NCBI GenBank assembly: GCA_002707685.1
Contig: PANQ01000003.1
Span: 145,732-208,263, forward strand
DNA: 62,532 nucleotides
Origin: Porticoccus sp.
Lineage (GTDB): Bacteria; Pseudomonadota; Gammaproteobacteria; Pseudomonadales; Porticoccaceae
Direction of reading: 5' to 3'
Of this stretch, positions 32,709 to 42,515 are shown piece after piece. A model generated the notes under the pieces. That model made no database searches. It saw only the letters and a list, made by a program, of their open reading frames with translations, and was not told where the DNA came from. The position numbers and the translations under genes are program-made. The stretch's first letter is position 1. Each line of letters begins with the position of its first letter.

Positions 32709-32939
32709 ATGATCGGCGTGATTTTTGAGGTTACCCCCACAGCGGAAGGCAAAGCCGAACACCTAGAGACCGCCGCCGAGCTGAAGCTCCCGCTGACTCA
32801 CAACACATTCACCCTCCCTTCAGCTAAAGATCAGCACCCGGGGCAATTGTCCAAAAATTCAGGTATCAACCGGGCTAGCCTGACAATGGAAGCGACTATA
32901 CGCCGGAATAACCATACACCCGGATATGTGCCCGAATAA
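32709..32939 (+). pseudogene. remnant of an antibiotic biosynthesis monooxygenase (ABM) gene
   Basis: MIGVIFEVTPTAEGKAEHLETAAELKLPLT (32709-32798) is the N-terminus of a small ABM-domain protein, normally about 100 residues and continuing into a GFISIERF-type segment. After residue 30 the similarity stops and the frame runs through unrelated sequence to 32939. A search of the other frames shows no continuation, so a deletion rather than a frameshift is likely. Confidence 0.6.
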
Positions 32940-33242
32940 CTGCGAACCAGCAAGCCCGAGACCCATCCATCCCGGAGCCATACTGCGGGAAAGGTTTATG
33001 CGGAGCTGCGGTTTGTCCGTTGCGAAACTGGCAACGGCGCTGGGCGTTTCCCGACAGCCAGTCAATGAGCTGTTGCTGGAACGCCCTGTTGTCAGCCCGG
33101 AAATGGCAATACGCCTTGCACGGCTCTTATTAACAACCCGGCAAATTTTTGGTTGAATATACAAGAATCCCTGGACCTGTGGGAGATAAGTCAGTCAGTT
33201 AAGAATGACATCGCTCGAATAATACCCAGAGACAGGGGGTAA
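32926..33242 (+). pseudogene. frameshifted HigA-type antitoxin
   Basis: IHPGAILRERFMRSCGLSVAKLATALGVSRQPVNELLLERPVVSPEMAIRLARL is the HigA/VapI helix-turn-helix. Here the frame slips and stops at 33156. One base inserted near 33126 would restore INNPANFWLNIQESLDLWEISQSVKNDIARIIPRDRG to a stop at 33242, which is the expected HigA tail. No HigB toxin gene is visible on either side. The helix-turn-helix part could still be made. Confidence 0.8.
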
Positions 33243-33313
33243 TGCGTTAAGGGAGGTGCAGTGCATTTCCCAAGACAACAATAAAAATCCATTTTAACAA
33301 TAGAGAGCTAACG

Positions 33314-34060
33314 ATGAAAAAATGTTCAATGAAACTGTCACTACTAACCGCCGGGATGCTGGCATTCGGGACTTGTCATGCTGCTGACAGTGTCGCCTGG
33401 AGTTACCTGGGTGACGAGGGACCGGAAAACTGGGGCAGTCTCGCCACAGAATATGCCACCTGCAAGACGGGTAAAAACCAGTCTCCGGTAAATATCACCG
33501 ATACGATAGAGGGTGACCTTCCATCACTAGAACTGGATTACAAAACCGGCGGCAAAAATGTCATCAACAATGGTCATACCGTCCAGGTCAATTATGTACA
33601 GGGCAGCACCATGCAAGTGGGCGATAACGCCTTTGAACTGAAACAGTTCCATGTCCACGCTCCCAGTGAAAACGCCATTAACGGCAAGCTTTACCCCATG
33701 GATGCCCACTTTGTACACGCCGACAAGGATGGCAATCTGGCTGTTATCGGGGTGATGTTTGAAATAGGCGAAACCAATCCCGAGCTTGAAAAAGCCTGGA
33801 CACAAATGCCTTCAGAACCCAGTGGTCTGGTAGAACTGACCACCGCTGTCAACGCCTTGTCCTTGCTACCGGAAGATCATGATTACTATCGTTTCAATGG
33901 CTCCCTGACCACGCCGCCCTGCAGCGAGGGGGTTTCCTGGTTTGTGATGAAAGAACCCGTTACAGCCTCCAGGGAACAAATTGAGAAATTCAGCACTGCC
34001 ATGGAGCACCCTACTAACCGGCCGGTTCAACCCATCAATGCACGAGTGATTGTGGAATAA
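33314..34060 (+). CDS. periplasmic alpha-carbonic anhydrase
   Basis: A 248-residue enzyme that interconverts CO2 and bicarbonate, exported by a signal peptide (MKKCSMKLSLLTAGMLAFGTCHA). The zinc ligands are in ELKQFHVHAPSEN and DAHFVHAD (His-x-His plus His), with the gatekeeper region and FNGSLTTPPCSEGVSWFVMKEP, where the Cys pairs with the one in ATCKTGKNQSPVNI. GTAACGATG has only a weak Shine-Dalgarno (AGAGAG). Single gene, with a hairpin downstream. Confidence 0.95.
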   Translation: MKKCSMKLSLLTAGMLAFGTCHAADSVAWSYLGDEGPENWGSLATEYATCKTGKNQSPVNITDTIEGDLPSLELDYKTGGKNVINNGHTVQVNYVQGSTMQVGDNAFELKQFHVHAPSENAINGKLYPMDAHFVHADKDGNLAVIGVMFEIGETNPELEKAWTQMPSEPSGLVELTTAVNALSLLPEDHDYYRFNGSLTTPPCSEGVSWFVMKEPVTASREQIEKFSTAMEHPTNRPVQPINARVIVE

Positions 34061-34071
34061 GTTGAGTACGG

Positions 34072-34105
34072 GCCCCGTCGGCCAGCGCGTTCCGGCCGAC
34101 GGGGC
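34072..34105 (+). terminator. GC hairpin after the carbonic anhydrase gene
   Basis: A perfect 12-bp stem (GCCCCGTCGGCC with its complement) surrounds a 10-nt loop, 11 nt past the stop. No T-run follows, so it may act by RNA stabilisation or need a cofactor to terminate. Confidence 0.6.
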
Positions 34106-34308
34106 TGCGGCTAATGGCCATGCAAAAAGGTACTTTGTATTTTCCTATGGTCTGTGATATCTAGTACGGGCTTTTCAACGGATGTCCCGTTGGACAGATC
34201 GCAATCAAGGCGACCTTGTTCACAGATAACCGGATACGGGAAAAACATCTGATGTTTAGTCTATATGGTGCCATGTGCACCGATTACTAAAATAAAAAGG
34301 AGATAAAT

Positions 34309-34638
34309 ATGTCAAGTTGGTTCGAGCTCAACAAAACGCCAGATGGCGAGTACAACTTCAACCTCAAGAGCGAAAGCGGCGAAACTCTGCTTTCAAGCCC
34401 GAATTATTATTCCAAGGGCAATGCAAAGATGGACATCTCGGACGTCCAGCACAGCTGTGGATACGATGCCCTCTATGAGAAAACATCAGAGGGAAATCAG
34501 CATTATTTTGAACTGAAAACCCCGAAACGTCGGGTACTGGGAACCAGCCAGATGTTCAAAAGCGCTGAAGATCGCGACAAGGCACAGGCAGCTGTCAAAG
34601 CCAGCGGCGGGACTAAAACAATAAAAGAAACCTTCTAG
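34309..34638 (+). CDS. yegP: YegP/DUF1508 family protein, paralogue 2
   Basis: A 109-residue, two-repeat DUF1508 protein: FNLKSESGETLLSSPNYYSKGNAKMDIS and HYFELKTPKRRVLGTSQMFKSAEDRDKAQ. The strong AAAAGGAGATAAAT ribosome site suggests high expression. It is the same length as paralogue 1 (28411), which lies 5.6 kb away on the same strand, and an old duplication is the simple explanation. A hairpin without T-run follows at 34657-34679. Confidence 0.92.
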   Translation: MSSWFELNKTPDGEYNFNLKSESGETLLSSPNYYSKGNAKMDISDVQHSCGYDALYEKTSEGNQHYFELKTPKRRVLGTSQMFKSAEDRDKAQAAVKASGGTKTIKETF

Positions 34639-34983
34639 TACTTTGCTACGGGAAATTTGGCCCGGCCCTGCCGGGTCAAGGTTCTCTACAGTCCGTCCTA
34701 AGCCCCCTTGCAACGCCACACACCATCACTCCAGTCTTAACTGAATCATTGACTGCACGACTCCAGGTATCCACATATTTATTTATACTCCGGACAGTTG
34801 CACTTCAGCCGCTTCATCCGGCCAATTTAAGTTATCATCTGTGGCAGAGCACATAGCCCGCTTTCAGCGAACTATCCATGTTGTGCCCCAAGGTGCCTCC
34901 ACTCGAGAACCTTGGACAACAGCAGGGCTGGGCGCCGACTATCTGCTGCGACATCCATTTTTTAATTCAGGAATAAAAATCTC
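34639..34983 (+). other. gap without a recognisable gene
   Basis: This 345-bp gap holds a near-perfect hairpin (34657-34679, arm TTGGCCCGGC) behind yegP and then ordinary sequence leading to the next gene. No RNA gene or second structure was recognised. Confidence 0.45.
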
Positions 34984-36531
34984 GTGAACGCGACGACTCA
35001 TCCCGAAGAACCGGAACACAAACTGACCTTACGACACTTGCAAAAAGAGGACTATCCCAACTTAAAGGCATTAATGGATTATGTTTATCCGGGTCTCGGT
35101 GGTGCATGGCCACTGAAGAAATTCCGTGCCCAATTGGCTGTGTTCCCTGAAGGCCAGATCTGTATCGAGGATCACGGTATTATTGTGGCCGCAGCGTTTT
35201 CGGTCATTGTCGATTACGATAAATTTGGTGACCAGCACACCTATGAGGAAATCACCGGCGACGCGTATCTGACCACACACGACCCGAGTGGCGACGTATT
35301 GTACGGTGTGGATGTGTTCGTCTCGCCCGACTACCACGGCATGCGGCTGGGTCGCCGACTCTACGAAGCCCGCAAGGAACTTTGCCAAAACCTCAACCTG
35401 AAATCCATCGTCGCCGGGGGGCGGATACCCAACTACAAAAATTTTGCAGACAAGCTGACCCCACAGGCCTACATCGAGCAAGTCAAAAAGAAAGAAATTT
35501 ACGACCCTATCCTGACCTTCCAGTTATCCAATGACTTCGAAGTGAAGCGGGTGCTGGACGATTACCTGCCGGAAGACAAGGAGTCCCGTGGTTACGCCAC
35601 CCTGCTGGAGTGGCATAACCTTTACTACGACCCGCGCAAAGCCCCTTTGATTGGCGCACCGCGCACCACTGCCCGGATCGGTTGTGTTCAGTGGCAAATG
35701 CGCTCCCTCGGATCCGTCGAGGAGTTGATGCAGCAGGTTGAGTACTTTGTAGACGCGCTCTCCGATTACCAGTGTGACCTGGCCCTGTTCCCGGAGTTTT
35801 TCAACGCCCCGCTGATGGGGATAGAAAATCACAGCAACTCTATTGACTCCATCAAGGCGCTGGCGGAATTCACCGATGAAATTGTCGAGGCCGTCTCCCG
35901 GCTCGCAGTTTCCTACAACATCAATATCATCGCCGGCTCCATGCCGCTGATTGAAAACGATGAGCTGTTCAATGTGGCTTATTTCTGCCGTCGCGACGGC
36001 ACCCTTGAAACCCAGTACAAGCTTCACCCCACACCCGGTGAAAAGCGCGCCTGGGTCATGCAGGGCGGCAATGGACTGCGTGTGTTTGATACCGATTTTG
36101 GCAAAATTGGGGTGCTGATCTGTTACGACGTGGAGTTTCCGGAGCTGGCTCGCCTGCTCTCAGAACAGGGCATGCAAATGCTGTTCGTGCCGTTCTGGAC
36201 CGATACCAAGAATGGCTACCTCAGGGTGCGTTGCTGTGCCCATGCCAGAGCCATTGAAAACGAGTGTTATGTGGCAATCGCCGGCAGTGTCGGCAACCTG
36301 CCGAAAGTGGATGGCGCCGATATCCAGTATGCCCAGTCAGCGGTATTCTCGCCGTCAGACTTTGCTTTCCCGCACGATGCCATCATGGCCGAAACCACAC
36401 CAAATACCGAGATGACATTGATTGTCGATCTCGATCTGGAGAAACTCAACAAGCTGCAGAATGAAGGGTCGGTGAGAAACTTCCTGGATCGGCGGCGTGA
36501 TCTCTACAAGGTCGAGTGGATAGGTGAATAA
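34984..36531 (+). CDS. bifunctional GNAT acetyltransferase / carbon-nitrogen hydrolase
   Basis: A 515-residue fusion starting at GTG 34984. Residues about 12-195 form a GNAT domain (TLRHLQKEDYPNLKALMDYV, then VFVSPDYHGMRLGRRLYEARKELC for acetyl-CoA). Residues about 220-510 form a nitrilase-fold hydrolase with the catalytic triad in ALFPEFFNAPLM (Glu), HPTPGEKRAW (Lys) and VLICYDVEFPE (Cys). The same fusion occurs in many proteobacteria. A substrate acetylated then hydrolysed, or the reverse, is possible but undefined. Single gene. Confidence 0.93.
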   Translation: MNATTHPEEPEHKLTLRHLQKEDYPNLKALMDYVYPGLGGAWPLKKFRAQLAVFPEGQICIEDHGIIVAAAFSVIVDYDKFGDQHTYEEITGDAYLTTHDPSGDVLYGVDVFVSPDYHGMRLGRRLYEARKELCQNLNLKSIVAGGRIPNYKNFADKLTPQAYIEQVKKKEIYDPILTFQLSNDFEVKRVLDDYLPEDKESRGYATLLEWHNLYYDPRKAPLIGAPRTTARIGCVQWQMRSLGSVEELMQQVEYFVDALSDYQCDLALFPEFFNAPLMGIENHSNSIDSIKALAEFTDEIVEAVSRLAVSYNINIIAGSMPLIENDELFNVAYFCRRDGTLETQYKLHPTPGEKRAWVMQGGNGLRVFDTDFGKIGVLICYDVEFPELARLLSEQGMQMLFVPFWTDTKNGYLRVRCCAHARAIENECYVAIAGSVGNLPKVDGADIQYAQSAVFSPSDFAFPHDAIMAETTPNTEMTLIVDLDLEKLNKLQNEGSVRNFLDRRRDLYKVEWIGE

Positions 36532-36663
36532 CGTCCACCGGTTCAGGACTGTGACTCAATGATAGAGAATCTTCACTCAGTCTATACGCACAACAAAACA
36601 GGATGATACCTATTGGTATCTCATCAGGCATAGAATAGTGATTGGATCTCTCGGGCAAGCATT

Positions 36664-38037
36664 ATGACCACCGACGGCAAGACCCACTTCTTTGATCAAC
36701 TTCAGAGTCCACCTTTCTTCAAAGAGCTCACTCTGGAAGCAGACACACATCTGAACAGCTATATAGACCTGTTTCTGGACGCCATTTGTGTGGTGGACAA
36801 AGCGGGGAAGTTTGTCTACGTCAGTGGAGGAGGTGAACGGATCTTTGGCTACACCAGTGAAGAGATGATTGGCAAGTGCATGATTGACCTGGTATTACCC
36901 GAAGATCGCGACATAACCCTGCAAACGGCCCGGGACATCATGTCCGGCAAGCACGAACCCCATTTTGAAAACCGCTATGTGCGCAAGGATGGCCAGATCG
37001 TTCATATCATGTGGTCGGCGCGCTGGTCCGACGCGGACCAGCTGCGTATTGCCGTGGCCAGGGATATCACCAAACGCAAACGCATTGAGGCCAGACAGGC
37101 GGCCCTGTTTGCCATTTCAGAAGCAGCCCACGCAGCAGAGGACCTGCCAACCCTGTTTGAACGGCTTCATCAAATTATTGAAAACCTGCTGCCGGCTGCC
37201 AGCTTTTCGATCGCTCTCTACGATGATCTTAAAAAAGACGTGTGTTTCCCCTACCACGCAGACAATCGGGCATCACCCTCGATGATCGATTCAACGGCCC
37301 ACTGCGTAGAGGTCATCCGCACCGGCAAAACACTGCTTCTCTTGCCGAAGGATATCAATGAGCTGCGGGGGCTGGCAGACACCTCCTCCAGCTGGCTGGG
37401 AGTCCCCCTGAAGTCACAGCGGGGAACCATTGGTGCGATGGCCGTTTTGAGCCACCCGGATAACCCGCACTACTCGGATGAAGACCGGGAACTACTGCAA
37501 TTTGTCTCCACGCAAGCTGCCGCCGCCATTGAGCGGAAGCAGCTGCTGGATCACCTGCAGCATATGGCGCTCTACGATCAGCTTACCGACCTGCCCAATC
37601 GGGCACTGTTCGGGGATCGCATCCAGTCCGCCCTCAGCAGAGCCCGTCGCGATGGGCTACGACTCTCCGTGCTCTATCTTGATCTGGATAAATTCAAGTT
37701 TATCAATGACAACTATGGTCACCCGGTGGGTGACCTATTGCTGAAGCAGGTCGCACAGCGTCTTGAGGAATGTGTCAGGGCGTCCGATACGGTATCGCGA
37801 TTTGGCGGCGATGAGTTTGTGATTTTGCTCGAAAATATCGACTCCCCGGCAAACACTGCCGCCGTCGTGAATAAAATTCACCAGGCATTAAATCAGCCTT
37901 TTGTGCTGGGAAATCATAACATCGGCATACTTCCGAGCATTGGCGTGGCCCAGTTCCCGGACGATGGCGACGATGAGACAGAACTGTTGCGCCACGCTGA
38001 CCATGCCATGTACCGGACCAAGAAAAGTACCCCCTGA
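36664..38037 (+). CDS. PAS-GAF-GGDEF signalling protein
   Basis: A 457-residue soluble protein. PAS at about residues 30-145 (DAICVVDKAGKFVYVSGGGERIFGYTSEEMIG) is followed by GAF at about 155-290 (FERLHQIIENLLPAASFSIALYDD) and GGDEF at about 295-455 with an active-type signature (RFGGDEFVILLENID) and LDLDKFKFINDNYGHPVGD. It is a likely diguanylate cyclase. The RVRASDTVSR segment five residues upstream of GGDEF may be an inhibitory site. Single gene after a 130-nt gap. Confidence 0.92.
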   Translation: MTTDGKTHFFDQLQSPPFFKELTLEADTHLNSYIDLFLDAICVVDKAGKFVYVSGGGERIFGYTSEEMIGKCMIDLVLPEDRDITLQTARDIMSGKHEPHFENRYVRKDGQIVHIMWSARWSDADQLRIAVARDITKRKRIEARQAALFAISEAAHAAEDLPTLFERLHQIIENLLPAASFSIALYDDLKKDVCFPYHADNRASPSMIDSTAHCVEVIRTGKTLLLLPKDINELRGLADTSSSWLGVPLKSQRGTIGAMAVLSHPDNPHYSDEDRELLQFVSTQAAAAIERKQLLDHLQHMALYDQLTDLPNRALFGDRIQSALSRARRDGLRLSVLYLDLDKFKFINDNYGHPVGDLLLKQVAQRLEECVRASDTVSRFGGDEFVILLENIDSPANTAAVVNKIHQALNQPFVLGNHNIGILPSIGVAQFPDDGDDETELLRHADHAMYRTKKSTP

Positions 38038-38275
38038 GCTGCCCCTCCAGCAATAACCGAACAATTGTCACGGCAGACATTTTCATCTATTTGCCACAAT
38101 CCGAAAAATACCCGAAATATCGAACTGTACCATTTGCGGCTATTATCACTTAACCTCTCCATTGCTTTGACTGGATAGGTAAAAACACCATACCGTTCGA
38201 TCGGAAAAATCTGGCACCTGAGAACAGCGCATCGCACACCCGTCTAAAAGAACTGTCGGGAAAGGGGTCCCATTC

Positions 38276-39928
38276 ATGCTGGGAAGTGTTTTTCTGGAAA
38301 TTGGAGTCATATTGGGCCTGGCGGCAATTGGGGGATTTATTGCCCAATTTTTGCGCCAACCACTGATTGTCGCTTTTATTGCAATCGGCATTCTGGTGGG
38401 ACCCTCCGGGCTCGGCATGGTTTCCCACAGCAGCGAGATCGAGCTGTTTGCCCGGCTGGGTATAGCGCTGTTGCTGTTCGTGGTCGGGCTGAAGCTGGAT
38501 CTGCACATTATCCGTACGGTTGGCCCGGTCGCCCTGGCATCGGGGCTCGGACAAGTACTCTTTACCTCGGTCGTGGGTTACCTGATCGCCCTGCTCATGG
38601 GCATGTCGCCAGTCACCGCGCTTTACGTGGCTGTAGCCCTGACCTTCTCCAGCACGATTATTATTGTCAAGCTGCTGTCCGACAAACGGGAGGTCGACTC
38701 CCTGCATGGCCGAATCGCCGTGGGCTTTCTGATTGTTCAGGACATTGTGGTGGTACTGGTGATGATCGGCCTGACCGCCTTCGGTCAGGCTGAAGAAGGC
38801 ATCAATATCGGCCGGGAAGCACTGGTGATTCTGCTTAAGGGCGCCCTGATGTTGATCGGGGTGGCACTGTTAATGCGTTATGTGTTGCCTCGGTTACTGC
38901 AGCGGATGGCGCATTCATCGGAATTGTTGATGCTGTTTGCTATTGCCTGGGCTGTGCTCGGCGCATCGATCGGTGATCTGCTGGGTTTCAGCAAGGAAGT
39001 GGGGGCCTTTTTGGCAGGCATCTCCATTGCCTCCACAGCCTATCGTGAACAGGTTGCCGCCAGGCTGGTGAGTTTGCGCGATTTCCTGTTGTTATTCTTT
39101 TTTATCGAACTGGGCGCATCACTGGATATTCTTAATCTGGGCGGCCAGTTGGGAACAGCAATGATCTTCTCGCTGTTCGTACTGGTCGGCAATCCGCTGA
39201 TCGTCATGGCGATCATGGGGTATATGGGCTACCGTAAACGCACCGGCTTTCTGGCAGGACTGACAGTGGCACAGATCAGTGAGTTCTCCCTGATTCTGGC
39301 GGCACTCGGCCTCAGCCTCGGTCACTTGGAACAGGATACCGTAGGACTTATCACCCTGGTGGGCCTGATTACCATCAGCGTTTCCACCTATATGATCCTC
39401 TATTCTCACCCGCTCTATGCCCGGCTTGCTCCCTGGCTGAGCATTTTTGAGCGCAAAGTGGCATACCGGGAACTGAGCACCACGGCCGGCGATGAGGAAA
39501 AAGTCGATATCCTGCTGATTGGCCTGGGCCGTTTCGGCGCGTCCGTCGCCACCAACCTGCGCCAGCGGGGTTGCCGTCTGCTGGCAGTGGATTTCGACCC
39601 ACAAGCCGTCCAGTACCACACCCGCGACGGCTACGCAGTGCGCTATGGTGATGCCGAAGACCCCGAATTCATCGCCTCACTCCCCCTGTCCCGGGCAACC
39701 TGGGTTGTCAGTACGGTTCGCGACCGCGCCATCAACCGGATGATATTGCATGGACTCAAGGAACAGGGCTATAAAGGTAAGGTGGCTATTTCAGCCGCCG
39801 GCAGTTACGACGCCAAGTTCTTTGAGCAAGCGGGTGTGGACATGGTATTGGTCCCCTATACTGATGCCGCCAGAGAAGCAGCAGCGCAATTGTTCCCACA
39901 AAAAAAGGCCGACAACCCGCAAGTCTGA
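38276..39928 (+). CDS. KefB/C-like CPA2 antiporter with TrkA-N domain, first copy
   Basis: A 550-residue inner-membrane protein. About 12 helices of a Na+/H+ exchanger-type domain span residues 1-380, including GILVGPSGLGMVSHS and LLLFVVGLKLDLH. A cytosolic TrkA-N (RCK) domain follows from about 410, with the nucleotide motif LLIGLGRFGASVATNL. GGAAAGGGGTCCC precedes the ATG. It lies 12 nt upstream of a tandem universal-stress-protein gene, so the two are probably one operon. A second paralogue lies at 49017. Confidence 0.92.
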   Translation: MLGSVFLEIGVILGLAAIGGFIAQFLRQPLIVAFIAIGILVGPSGLGMVSHSSEIELFARLGIALLLFVVGLKLDLHIIRTVGPVALASGLGQVLFTSVVGYLIALLMGMSPVTALYVAVALTFSSTIIIVKLLSDKREVDSLHGRIAVGFLIVQDIVVVLVMIGLTAFGQAEEGINIGREALVILLKGALMLIGVALLMRYVLPRLLQRMAHSSELLMLFAIAWAVLGASIGDLLGFSKEVGAFLAGISIASTAYREQVAARLVSLRDFLLLFFFIELGASLDILNLGGQLGTAMIFSLFVLVGNPLIVMAIMGYMGYRKRTGFLAGLTVAQISEFSLILAALGLSLGHLEQDTVGLITLVGLITISVSTYMILYSHPLYARLAPWLSIFERKVAYRELSTTAGDEEKVDILLIGLGRFGASVATNLRQRGCRLLAVDFDPQAVQYHTRDGYAVRYGDAEDPEFIASLPLSRATWVVSTVRDRAINRMILHGLKEQGYKGKVAISAAGSYDAKFFEQAGVDMVLVPYTDAAREAAAQLFPQKKADNPQV

Positions 39929-39940
39929 CAGGAGATCGAG

Positions 39941-40909
39941 ATGAGTCAGTTCAAGCGTATTCTCTACGTATCGGAGCCCGCTGTTAGCCAGGAACTGGCA
40001 TTTGCTCGCGCAGTATCACTGGCCATCAACAACCAGGCCGAGCTAACTGTGATTGACGTAATGCCCCCACCCTTTATCAGCGTACACCTGCCCCCTGAGG
40101 CACCGAGTTCAGCCGAGCTAAAAGCAAACCTGGTTGCAGAGCGCTACAACGTACTGCAATCACTGACAGAACCCTATTCACAGGATAGCCAGATCACCCT
40201 GACAGTGGTTGAAGGCAAGTGTTTTCTGGAAGTCATCCGGGCGGTTCTCAGAGACGGTCATGATCTGGTCATCAAACCGGCAGAAAATCCGGATTTTATG
40301 GAAAGGCTGTTCGGCAGTGACGATATGCACCTGTTGCGCAAATGTCCCTGCCCGGTTTGGCTGATAAAGGCAGATGAGAAGCCTAACTATCGTTGCATTA
40401 TGGCCCCTCTGGATTTTGATCCGGGGGAGCCGGCATCGATAGAACAGGGCCCCAACCCACAGATCATTGAGCTTGCCACCTCGCTGGCAGGCCTGGATTT
40501 TACCGAACTGCATTTTGTGCACGCCTGGGATGCACCCGGTGAAATGTTGTTTCAGGTATGGAGTGACACCCCGGAAACGAGCAGCGTCAGTTATACCGAA
40601 GGTGAACGCGCACGACACCAGGCCGTTATGGATACCCTGGATCGCGAAATACATGCGCGGGTTGGCGATAAAGCCTACAACTACCTGTCACCGCAATTTC
40701 ATTTGCGACAGGGGCCTGCACCGAGGGTCATACCGGCGATGGCCAAGCAATTGCAGGCAGACCTTGTCGTGATGGGGACACTGGGTCGCACCGGAATATC
40801 GGGATTGATTATCGGCAACACGGCTGAAGCCATTCTCGACCAACTGACCTGTTCAGTACTGGCCATTAAGCCGCCGGGGTTTGTTTCACCAGTGACCGTG
40901 GCTGAGTAG
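39941..40909 (+). CDS. tandem universal stress protein (UspE-like)
   Basis: A 322-residue protein with two Usp domains. The first (residues about 4-145) includes KRILYVSEPAVSQELAFARAVSLA; the second (about 150-315) ends in the ATP-site motif VVMGTLGRTGISGLIIGNTAEAILDQLTCSVLAIKPPGF (G-x2-G-x9-G-S/T type). GGAGATCGAG is just before the ATG. Coupling to the upstream cation antiporter fits a role in stress-linked ion homeostasis, as inference. Confidence 0.92.
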   Translation: MSQFKRILYVSEPAVSQELAFARAVSLAINNQAELTVIDVMPPPFISVHLPPEAPSSAELKANLVAERYNVLQSLTEPYSQDSQITLTVVEGKCFLEVIRAVLRDGHDLVIKPAENPDFMERLFGSDDMHLLRKCPCPVWLIKADEKPNYRCIMAPLDFDPGEPASIEQGPNPQIIELATSLAGLDFTELHFVHAWDAPGEMLFQVWSDTPETSSVSYTEGERARHQAVMDTLDREIHARVGDKAYNYLSPQFHLRQGPAPRVIPAMAKQLQADLVVMGTLGRTGISGLIIGNTAEAILDQLTCSVLAIKPPGFVSPVTVAE

Positions 40910-40996
40910 GCCGAGCGGATTAAGCCTGTCAGCTTCAAGTCATTTGCTTGAAAAACAGAAATCTATTACCTGCTAAAACCGAGAAAATGGAGCATT

Positions 40997-41653
40997 GTGT
41001 CATCATCACTCAAATCACGGGGGCGCGAGCAGTCCTCCGAAGAGGAAATTGCTAACAGTCTCAGCCATGGCGCAGGACTCCTGGCGGCTCTTATTGCCAC
41101 ACCCCCTCTGTTAATCCGTGCATCCCAACAGGACAACACCGGCTTCATGATCGGCTCGGCGGTCTTTGCCCTGACGATGATACTGCTCTATCTTGCATCC
41201 ATGCTCTATCACGGTCTTCCCAGGGGACACAGAAAGAAACAGTTTCAGGTGATAGAACATTCGGCTATTTTTCTGCTGATCGCTGGCACCTACACCCCCT
41301 TTACCCTGGGAGCGCTGCGGGGCACATGGGGCTGGTCTCTATTGGCAGCGATCTGGTGTCTGGCAGCCACAGGCGTCATACTCAAGACCAGCAACAGGCT
41401 TAATCATCCGGTATTTTCCACCGGCCTTTATCTTTTAATGGGCTGGCTGATTGTGATTGCAGCCAATCCTTTGTGGCTTCACCTGCCGACACCGGGCCTG
41501 ATCTGGCTCGCTTCCGGCGGCTTGGCCTATACCGTGGGGGTGGCCTTTTTCACCGCCGACGGCTATTTACGATACGGCCACTTTATCTGGCACTTGTTTG
41601 TCATGGCGGGGACTACTTGCCACTATATTGCCATTTTCAACTATGCGGCCTGA
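40997..41653 (+). CDS. hemolysin III / PAQR-family membrane protein
   Basis: A 218-residue protein with seven predicted helices, starting at GTG 40997. Family motifs are EEEIANSLSHGAGLLAALIATPPLL, ASMLYHGLPRGHRKKQFQVIEHSAIFLLIAGTYTPFTLG and, near the end, YLRYGHFIWHLFVMAGTTCHYIAIF with the conserved His residues that bind zinc in PAQR proteins. The bacterial role is thought to concern membrane homeostasis. Confidence 0.92.
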   Translation: MSSSLKSRGREQSSEEEIANSLSHGAGLLAALIATPPLLIRASQQDNTGFMIGSAVFALTMILLYLASMLYHGLPRGHRKKQFQVIEHSAIFLLIAGTYTPFTLGALRGTWGWSLLAAIWCLAATGVILKTSNRLNHPVFSTGLYLLMGWLIVIAANPLWLHLPTPGLIWLASGGLAYTVGVAFFTADGYLRYGHFIWHLFVMAGTTCHYIAIFNYAA

Positions 41654-41696
41654 CGGGTCCCATTCATAAGACTGTTTTGATACTGGACATTGCCTT

Positions 41697-42494
41697 ATGT
41701 GGTTACGAACTACTTGCAGCATGAGCTTCGAAATCGACGTTCCGACACCCTTCATCTTCATGCTCAGGCCACGCAGCGGCGGACAACAAAGGGTGGCACG
41801 GGAGGAATACACGCTCACACCAGATTGTCCAATGGAGGAATTTACTGATAATTTCGGTAACCTCTGCCAGCGACTGCTGGGCCAACCCGGCCCCTTTTCC
41901 ATCACCACCTCTGCCGAGGTAAAGACAGTGGATACCATTGAACAGGCCCCGGGCGCGCCTTTTATTGAAGTACAGTATCTGCCGGACTCCATGCTCTGCT
42001 ATCTGCTTCCCAGTCGCTACTGCGAATCGGATCGCTTTGTCCAGATGGCCAACGAAATTACCGCCGACCAACAACCGGGCTACGATCAGGTCAGCGCCAT
42101 TCAGCGCTGGCTGCGTGAGCGCATTCGCTATGAGCCTATGCTCGGTAATGATCAACTCTCTGCGGCAGAAGTAAACATGCGCCAGTGGGGCGTTTGTCGT
42201 GATTTTGCCCACTTGGGTATTGCCCTGTGCCGGAGTCTCAGTATTCCCGCCAGAATGGTCGTCGGCTACCTCTACGAGCTTGACCCTATCGATATGCATG
42301 CCTGGTTTGAGGCCTATGTGGGTGGCCAGTGGTACACCTTTGATGCAACACAACCAACACTGCGAGGTGGTTATGTGGCAATCGGCTATGGCCGGGACGC
42401 CGCCGATGTGGCTATTTACAACCAGTTTGGTCCGGCTGTCTCGCCGATCACGCAACGGGTAAGTGTGGTGCGGATAGACAGCGCCAGCGATTGA
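41697..42494 (+). CDS. transglutaminase-like cysteine peptidase
   Basis: A 265-residue soluble protein. The transglutaminase-fold triad is [29 protein letters not shown] (Cys), [21 protein letters not shown] (His, Asp). The N-terminal 100 residues form the beta-sandwich (DUF-type) domain usual in this group. The ATG at 41697 matches family N-termini ([28 protein letters not shown]). No signal peptide, so it acts in the cytoplasm. The isomerase gene follows after 21 nt in the same operon. Confidence 0.9.
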   Translation: MWLRTTCSMSFEIDVPTPFIFMLRPRSGGQQRVAREEYTLTPDCPMEEFTDNFGNLCQRLLGQPGPFSITTSAEVKTVDTIEQAPGAPFIEVQYLPDSMLCYLLPSRYCESDRFVQMANEITADQQPGYDQVSAIQRWLRERIRYEPMLGNDQLSAAEVNMRQWGVCRDFAHLGIALCRSLSIPARMVVGYLYELDPIDMHAWFEAYVGGQWYTFDATQPTLRGGYVAIGYGRDAADVAIYNQFGPAVSPITQRVSVVRIDSASD

Positions 42495-42515
42495 TTCTGA
42501 GGAGCAACCAACACG

